Assembly (NCBI GenBank): GCA_021851465.1
Contig: JAJZDL010000087.1
Location: 1-11,254 of the forward strand
Length of the DNA stretch: 11,254 nt
Reading direction: 5' to 3'
DNA from: Acidobacteriota bacterium
Lineage (GTDB): Bacteria > Acidobacteriota > Terriglobia > Terriglobales > Acidobacteriaceae
Shown here one piece after another: positions 7,517 through 11,254 of this stretch; within the stretch, counting starts at the first letter, position 1; every line of letters starts with the position of its first letter. The notes under the pieces are model-generated. The model had not been told where the DNA came from. It did no database searches and saw nothing but the letters and a program-made list of their open reading frames with translations. The translations under genes and the position numbers were made by a program.

Positions 7517-7538
7517 AAAAAAGATTCGCCGAGTGGCG
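7517..7538 (-). terminator. Weak hairpin with T6 tract after the flippase gene
   Basis: Immediately after the flippase stop, CGCC-ACTC-GGCG forms a 4-bp GC stem, followed after four bases by six T on the minus strand. The T-tract is good but the stem is short, so it is probably an inefficient terminator at best, and read-through into rpoD is likely. Confidence 0.35.
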
Positions 7539-7541
7539 TCG

Positions 7542-8939
7542 TTATTCTGCGTCGAGCCAGGGCCTGCCGCCTCGCAGACGCGCCAGCAGCACCCTGGGCC
7601 GCAGCGATGACGGGTAATGCAGCAGGCTCGCCATAAAGGCGGAAATCGAATCGTGCGCGACGCGCAGCGACTCCGGCAGCACATAGAAGTTCATGGCCAG
7701 CTCCGAGATCAGCAGCGCCGCCGCAGCGCCGTACAGCCCCTCCCAGCGCGCCAAATAGTAGCACGCGACGCAGGTCAGGCTGGTCGCCGCCAGGTAGATC
7801 GCAGCCATCCTCTGGTGTTGGTTCGTCGAGGTCAGAAGCGTGGCGCTGGTCGACCACAGCGAGTAGACCACAACCACCAGCAGCAAAATACTCAGCAGTC
7901 CGCGACTGGGCGGAACGTGCCCCCCCGTCCAGTGGTGCAGAAAGTACGGCCCCACCGTCATCACGCCGCCGACCACCACCACCGCGATCAGCAGCGCAAG
8001 CTGGCAGGCGCGGCGGTGCAGCGTGCGGGTGGTGTCCAGCTTGCCCGCGCCGAATGAGAGCGTCAGCTCCGGCTCGAAGGTGCTGTTGACCATCTGCACC
8101 ATCTGCAGAGCGCCGCGCGACACCGTCCTTGCCGTCGAGAAGACGACCACGCTCACCGGGCCCAGCGCATAGGAGACGGCCAGCAGCGTCCCCTGCAGGT
8201 TGAGCGCGTTGCCCAACGGAAAAGCCATGAAGGCGACGGCGGGCCGCGCCAGCGCGCGCACCTCGCTCAAGCGCATGTGCCTCCAGCCAAACTCGATCCA
8301 GGGAATGTCGTGCTTCACCAGAAGGGCGAGAAAGACCGTCCCCACTATGCTTGCCGCGGCGTACACCAGCGCGGTCGCGCGTGCACCATGGCCCAGCGCC
8401 ACCGACAGCATGGTGCAACTGAAGGCAGCCAGCGCCATCGCGCTCTTCACCAGCGAGCCGTACGGGTAGCGGCCAATGGAGCGGTACGCCGACTGCAACA
8501 GCATCTCAAGCTGCGCCAGCAGAACGGAGACAGCCAGATAGAAGACGATCCACTTGGTGTCGGCCTCGCCGATGAGGCCGGTCTTCAACAAGCGCGCCGC
8601 CGGCAGATAGTAGAGCGCGCCGCTGAGCAGGACCGTAACCGCCATGCACATGGCCACGATCAGCCACCAGCAGCTCTGAAAGACGCGCAGCGCGCCGTCG
8701 CGGTCGCCCCCGGCCACCATCATCGTCATCTTGTTGCCAGCCACCGTGCCGAAGCCGGAGTTGCTGAACGCAAGATAGGTGGGGACAGAGTTCAGCACCA
8801 GCCACTCGCCGTAGAGCGGCATGTTCCAGTAGTGCAGAAACACCGGGACCTGAATGAACTGGATCGCCGTCTGCGAGAGCCGCCCCACCGTGTTCGAGAG
8901 GAAGCTCCACACCAGCCGTTTTTTGGTGCCACTATCCAT
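7542..8939 (-). CDS. Polysaccharide/oligosaccharide flippase, Wzx-like (MOP superfamily)
   Basis: This 465-residue, mostly hydrophobic protein has about 12 or more predicted membrane helices. Such proteins flip undecaprenyl-diphosphate-linked oligosaccharides from the inner to the outer face of the cytoplasmic membrane. Family hallmarks are an amphipathic N-terminus, WSFLSNTVGRLSQTAIQFIQ (11-30), and the YGEWLVLNSVPTYLAFSNSG segment (43-62), which fits the YG-x-W...YL...D/N-x-G-x-G pattern of Wzx-type transporters. The second half carries further helix pairs. The last 30 or so residues are polar and basic. The start is ATG 8937-8939, with only a weak Shine-Dalgarno sequence; a 13-bp palindrome covers the start codon. 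It lies between dnaG and rpoD on the same strand, an unusual place for a surface-glycan gene. Together with the two glycosyltransferases 2-5 kb away it suggests a dispersed glycan pathway. Substrate unknown. Confidence 0.83.
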   Translation of the reverse strand: MDSGTKKRLVWSFLSNTVGRLSQTAIQFIQVPVFLHYWNMPLYGEWLVLNSVPTYLAFSNSGFGTVAGNKMTMMVAGGDRDGALRVFQSCWWLIVAMCMAVTVLLSGALYYLPAARLLKTGLIGEADTKWIVFYLAVSVLLAQLEMLLQSAYRSIGRYPYGSLVKSAMALAAFSCTMLSVALGHGARATALVYAAASIVGTVFLALLVKHDIPWIEFGWRHMRLSEVRALARPAVAFMAFPLGNALNLQGTLLAVSYALGPVSVVVFSTARTVSRGALQMVQMVNSTFEPELTLSFGAGKLDTTRTLHRRACQLALLIAVVVVGGVMTVGPYFLHHWTGGHVPPSRGLLSILLLVVVVYSLWSTSATLLTSTNQHQRMAAIYLAATSLTCVACYYLARWEGLYGAAAALLISELAMNFYVLPESLRVAHDSISAFMASLLHYPSSLRPRVLLARLRGGRPWLDAE

Positions 8940-8950
8940 CGAGGCTCGAT
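8938..8950. promoter_or_regulatory. 13-bp palindrome over the flippase start codon
   Basis: ATCGAG-G-CTCGAT on the plus strand is perfectly symmetric around one base and includes two bases of the flippase ATG. It could be an operator or affect translation initiation. A short palindrome can arise by chance, and nothing else supports a function. Confidence 0.3.
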
Positions 8951-9123
8951 CCGTTGCGGATGGCTATAAGCATTTCTTCCAGTCCCGCACTCTACACAGT
9001 AGCTGATTTAAAAATAGCGGTGTCCGAAGGCGACGCGCAGGCAGGTCCCGACGAAATTCAGAGGGCCTTCGCTGCCTACAGTATGACAACCCTTTGCTGC
9101 ATTGCAGTAACAGTGAACGAATT
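8940..9123. other. Intergenic region between dnaG and the flippase gene
   Basis: No gene is seen in these 184 bp. They hold a CTGCA/TGCAG dyad just after the dnaG stop (9097-9107), a degenerate repeat-like element (9054-9090), an AT-rich imperfect dyad (9002-9018) and the start-codon palindrome. No clear intrinsic terminator for dnaG is present, so dnaG transcription may continue into the flippase gene. No strong promoter for the flippase gene is evident. Confidence 0.5.
9054..9090 (-). repeat. Degenerate intergenic repeat resembling GTCATCCTGAG...AGCGAAGGA elements
   Basis: On the minus strand the pieces GTTGTCATACTGTAGGCAGC and GAAGGCCCTCTGAATTT closely resemble short intergenic elements of the form TGTCATCCTGAGCGCAGCGAAGGA that I recall as frequent in Acidobacteriota genomes. 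Only one copy lies in the window, so repetition is not shown here; the call rests on memory of the motif. Confidence 0.4.
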
Positions 9124-10923
9124 TCAGTGGTTGCGGATCTTGCGGTCTACATCGAGCTTTTCGGCGATCAACTGCGTGAGCATGGCCTGGTCGCCGCGCC
9201 GGTCGGCCTCGGCAATCTGGCTGCGCAGCTCGCGCTGGCGCCGCTCCAGGCGGCTGTGTTCCAGCGTGTAGAGGGCGCCGACGACCTGCTCTGCGAGCGG
9301 CGGATCGCTGGCCCGGGGCGAGTAGTCGAGCGCGCGCGCAAGGTGCCCGCGCGCCTCATCGGTCGCCGCCGCATCCAGCGGGTTCGGCGGCGCGGGCGCG
9401 TTGGCCAGCGCATCCAGCAGGTCGGCCGTGGCGAGGTCGGCGGTCCACGCCGCATTCTCCGCCAGTGCACGCGCCGCAAGCGCACGCGCTGGATCGCCCT
9501 CCGGCAGCACCAGCGCGCGCAGCAGGACCCGCTCCGTCTCCGTCATCGGCTCCGCACGCTGCGCCGGAACGCTTGCCATGCGCTGCGCCGCCGCCTGCTT
9601 CAGCTCCTGCCGCAGCAGCGCGGAGTCGATCCCCAGCTTGTTCGCTGCATCTTCGGCGAACTGGGCACGCTTGATCGGGTGCGTCGTCTGCCGGATGTGC
9701 GGCAGCAAAAAATTCATCGCCGCTACCTTGGCCTCTGCGCTGTGCCCGGCGAAGAGCTGCTGCGCCCGCTCGATCAGATACTCCGAGTGCCTCTTGGCCG
9801 CGCGCAGCGCCGCCCCGTACGCCTGGATTCCGCGCTCGCGCACAAAGCGATCGGGGTCGAGTCCGCCTTCCAGCGTCACCAGCTTCACATCGAAGTCCCC
9901 CTCCGTCAGCAGTGCAATGGACTTCTCCGCCGCCGTCGCGCCCGCCGTGTCCGGGTCGAAGTTGACGATGACGCGTTTGGTGAAGCGGCCCAGCAGCCGC
10001 ACCTGCGTCTCGGTAAACGCCGTGCCCGAGGTGGCGACGACGTTGTGGATTCCCGCCATGTAGACCGAGATGCAATCCATCTGCCCCTCCACCAACACGG
10101 CGAAGTCGTTCTTGCGCATCTCGCTCTTCGCCTTGTCCAGATTGAACAGGACGTTGCCCTTGGTGTAGAGCGCGGTCTCCGGCGAGTTCAGGTACTTCGC
10201 CACCTCGCGGCCCTTCTCGTCGGTCGCATCCAGAGCGCGCGCGGTGAACGCGATCACCTTGCCGCCCTCGTTGGCGATGGGAAACAGGATCCGCTTGCGG
10301 AAGCGCGCGTAGAGTTCGCCCGTCGGCAGGCCGTCGTCGCTCTTGTCCTTCGAGGAGAACAGCCCGCTGGCCCGCATCGCCTCCTCGGAGAAGCGCGGCT
10401 TCAGTGCCTCGCGCATCCGGTTATAGTCGTCCGGCGCATAGCCGATGCGATAGGTCCTGATCGTCTCCGCCAAAACGCCGCGCCCGGCCAGGTACTCGCG
10501 CGCCCGTGCTGCCTCGGGGGCCTTCAACTGCGCCTCGAAGTACTGCGTCGCCGCCTCGTGCAGGTCGATCAACTGCCGCCGCAGCCCGGCCTGCTCCCCG
10601 TACGCGCGCTCCTCCTCCGCCGAGCCGAACTCGCGCTTGGGCAGCGCAATCCCGGCCTTCGTCGCCACCGCCCGGACGGCCTCCGGGAAGCTCAGCCCCT
10701 CCATCTTCATCACAAAGTTGAAGACGTCGCCCTTCTCGTGGCAGCCGAAACAGTAGTAGTAACCGTGCGTCGCGTTCACGCTGAAAGAGCCGGTCTTCTC
10801 CTTGTGAAAAGGGCACAGCCCGGTGTAGTTCTGCGCGCCGGTCTTGCGCAGCTTCAGGTACTCGCCCACTATCCGCACAATGTCGGCCTGCTGCTTCACG
10901 AGTTGTGCGAAATCATCCGCCAT
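9124..10923 (-). CDS. dnaG: DNA primase DnaG
   Basis: DnaG synthesises the RNA primers for chromosomal replication and acts at the fork with the DnaB helicase. The 599-residue product matches the family length. Domains in order: the N-terminal CHC2 zinc-binding domain, with Cys37 and His40 in GLCPFHKEK and Cys58 and Cys61 in YYYCFGCHEKGD; the RNA polymerase core, with YLNSPETALYTKGNVLFNLD (244-263); the Toprim metal site, with Glu279 in VLVEGQMD and Asp323/Asp325 in NFDPDTAG; and a C-terminal helical region (about 400-599) expected to bind the helicase. All catalytic residues are present. I chose ATG 10921-10923 because AGAGAGAGG lies 6 nt upstream and it gives the family-like MADDFAQLVKQQADIVRIVG. 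The open frame upstream is not primase-like. It is followed on the same strand by the flippase gene and then rpoD. Confidence 0.97.
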   Translation of the reverse strand: MADDFAQLVKQQADIVRIVGEYLKLRKTGAQNYTGLCPFHKEKTGSFSVNATHGYYYCFGCHEKGDVFNFVMKMEGLSFPEAVRAVATKAGIALPKREFGSAEEERAYGEQAGLRRQLIDLHEAATQYFEAQLKAPEAARAREYLAGRGVLAETIRTYRIGYAPDDYNRMREALKPRFSEEAMRASGLFSSKDKSDDGLPTGELYARFRKRILFPIANEGGKVIAFTARALDATDEKGREVAKYLNSPETALYTKGNVLFNLDKAKSEMRKNDFAVLVEGQMDCISVYMAGIHNVVATSGTAFTETQVRLLGRFTKRVIVNFDPDTAGATAAEKSIALLTEGDFDVKLVTLEGGLDPDRFVRERGIQAYGAALRAAKRHSEYLIERAQQLFAGHSAEAKVAAMNFLLPHIRQTTHPIKRAQFAEDAANKLGIDSALLRQELKQAAAQRMASVPAQRAEPMTETERVLLRALVLPEGDPARALAARALAENAAWTADLATADLLDALANAPAPPNPLDAAATDEARGHLARALDYSPRASDPPLAEQVVGALYTLEHSRLERRQRELRSQIAEADRRGDQAMLTQLIAEKLDVDRKIRNH

Positions 10924-11030
10924 GTCACACCTCTCTCTGGCTCGCAGTCTATGAGTGTAGTTGAAGCCGGACCGCGGGAGCGCGGATGCGCGAAGCCGCC
11001 GCAGTCCGCCAGGTGCGGACAAAGGCATGA

Positions 11031-11062
11031 TATATATCTCTGTGTGCTGCGGCTCAGTTCAA
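11031..11062 (-). promoter_or_regulatory. Possible dnaG promoter
   Basis: On the minus strand TTGAAC (11057-11062) is followed 18 bp later by GATATA (11033-11038), or 20 bp later by TATATA (11031-11036), inside a GATATATATC palindrome. This AT-rich zone stands out from GC-rich flanks and would give a leader of about 100 nt. Spacing and hexamer match are imperfect. A second TTGAAC lies at 11065-11070. Confidence 0.3.
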
Positions 11063-11114
11063 TTGTTCAAGGCAATTGTGCAAAAACTCTCCCAATGCCG
11101 TCTGTACAAAAACT
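11060..11114. repeat. Short direct repeats upstream of dnaG
   Basis: Two overlapping repeat sets occur. CAATTGTTCAA (11060-11070) and CAATTGTGCAA (11073-11083) differ at one base and are spaced 13 bp apart. TGTGCAAAAACT (11077-11088) and TGTACAAAAACT (11103-11114) differ at one base and are spaced 26 bp apart, exactly double the first spacing. They lie just upstream of the possible dnaG promoter and could be binding sites for a regulator. Confidence 0.5.
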
Positions 11115-11208
11115 AATCGCGTAAAGCCGTGTTCCAGAAGTTGACGGTTCGCGTGCCTGCCCGCCGCGGGGCTGGCGAATGGGTAGACAGTAGAATCGCA
11201 ATCTGCCG

Positions 11209-11238
11209 CGCGATGCGCTTCCGCGCAGCCGCATCGCG
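11209..11238. repeat. Perfect 9-bp inverted repeat at the right edge
   Basis: CGCGATGCG (11209-11217) and CGCATCGCG (11230-11238) are exact reverse complements separated by 12 nt. No T-tract follows on either strand within the visible sequence, so it is not a clear intrinsic terminator. It could belong to the end or beginning of a neighbouring transcript outside the window. Confidence 0.4.
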
Positions 11239-11254
11239 GCGCCGCACAACATCT

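Larger units (their letters stand above)
10924..11254. other. Non-coding region upstream of dnaG
   Basis: I see no convincing gene in these 331 bp. Near dnaG, the predicted leader is GC-rich and holds two compact hairpins: CCGCG/CGCGG at 10972-10985 and GTCCGC/GCGGAC at 11004-11020. Farther up are an AT-rich promoter-like zone and direct repeats (separate entries). At the right edge a 9-bp inverted repeat occurs. A plus-strand ATG at 11213 opens a short Arg-rich frame that runs off the window (MRFRAAASRRRTTS); it is too short to judge. Confidence 0.55.

Noticed and set aside
9094..11124. A 676-codon open frame on the plus strand opposite dnaG.
   Set aside because: It is a high-GC antisense shadow: the translation is Arg/Leu/Val/Gln-rich without family motifs, while the opposite strand encodes a complete DnaG with every catalytic motif.
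11067..11252. A 61-codon minus-strand frame at the right edge.
   Set aside because: Arg/Gly-rich translation with no motif, spanning the repeats and promoter-like region upstream of dnaG.

Overview
The window looks like chromosomal DNA from a GC-rich Gram-negative bacterium. My best guess is Acidobacteriota (Terriglobales-like). That guess rests on the style of the primary sigma factor, on dnaG and rpoD lying close together, on the coiled-coil/zapA pair, and on a degenerate intergenic repeat resembling ones I remember from that phylum. No rRNA or other decisive taxonomic marker is present. An apolipoprotein N-acyltransferase gene at the left edge independently supports a lipoprotein-bearing, double-membrane cell.

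Layout, left to right. At 1-524 (minus) is the N-terminal third of lnt, which runs off the window. A roughly 280-bp divergent spacer follows. Then come a small Ala/Gln/Glu-rich coiled-coil protein (803-1195, plus) and zapA (1355-1717, plus), a likely cell-division pair. Nine bases after zapA, and facing it, is a minus-strand type II toxin-antitoxin operon. It encodes a ribbon-helix-helix-like antitoxin (2139-2360) and a PIN-domain VapC-like toxin (1727-2149), with overlapping reading frames and an elaborate palindromic operator over the antitoxin start. Next is a two-gene minus-strand glycosyltransferase operon: a multi-membrane GT-C-like protein (3575-5449) followed by a DPM1-like GT2 enzyme with four C-terminal membrane helices (2405-3556). 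A convincing hairpin/T-tract terminator (5513-5547) separates it from rpoD (5588-7309). Upstream of rpoD lie a leader of about 230 bp, a Wzx-like polysaccharide flippase (7542-8939), dnaG (9124-10923), and about 330 bp of apparently non-coding DNA carrying direct repeats and hairpins.

Functionally, the window mixes information-processing genes (dnaG, rpoD), envelope and division genes (lnt, zapA and the coiled-coil partner), and surface-glycan genes. In the glycan set, the GT2 enzyme may make a polyprenyl-phosphate sugar donor, the GT-C protein may use it, and the flippase may export a lipid-linked glycan. The flippase is wedged between dnaG and rpoD, which in many bacteria are adjacent members of one operon.

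I see no CRISPR array, tRNA, rRNA, prophage or insertion sequence, and nothing that qualifies as a clearly new system. The most interesting signals are regulatory: (i) the composite operator of the toxin-antitoxin pair; (ii) several genes that lack a Shine-Dalgarno sequence but have a -10-like hexamer 6-8 nt before the start codon, suggesting leaderless transcription, while zapA, dnaG and rpoD do have Shine-Dalgarno sequences; (iii) direct repeats upstream of dnaG; and (iv) a structured leader before zapA.
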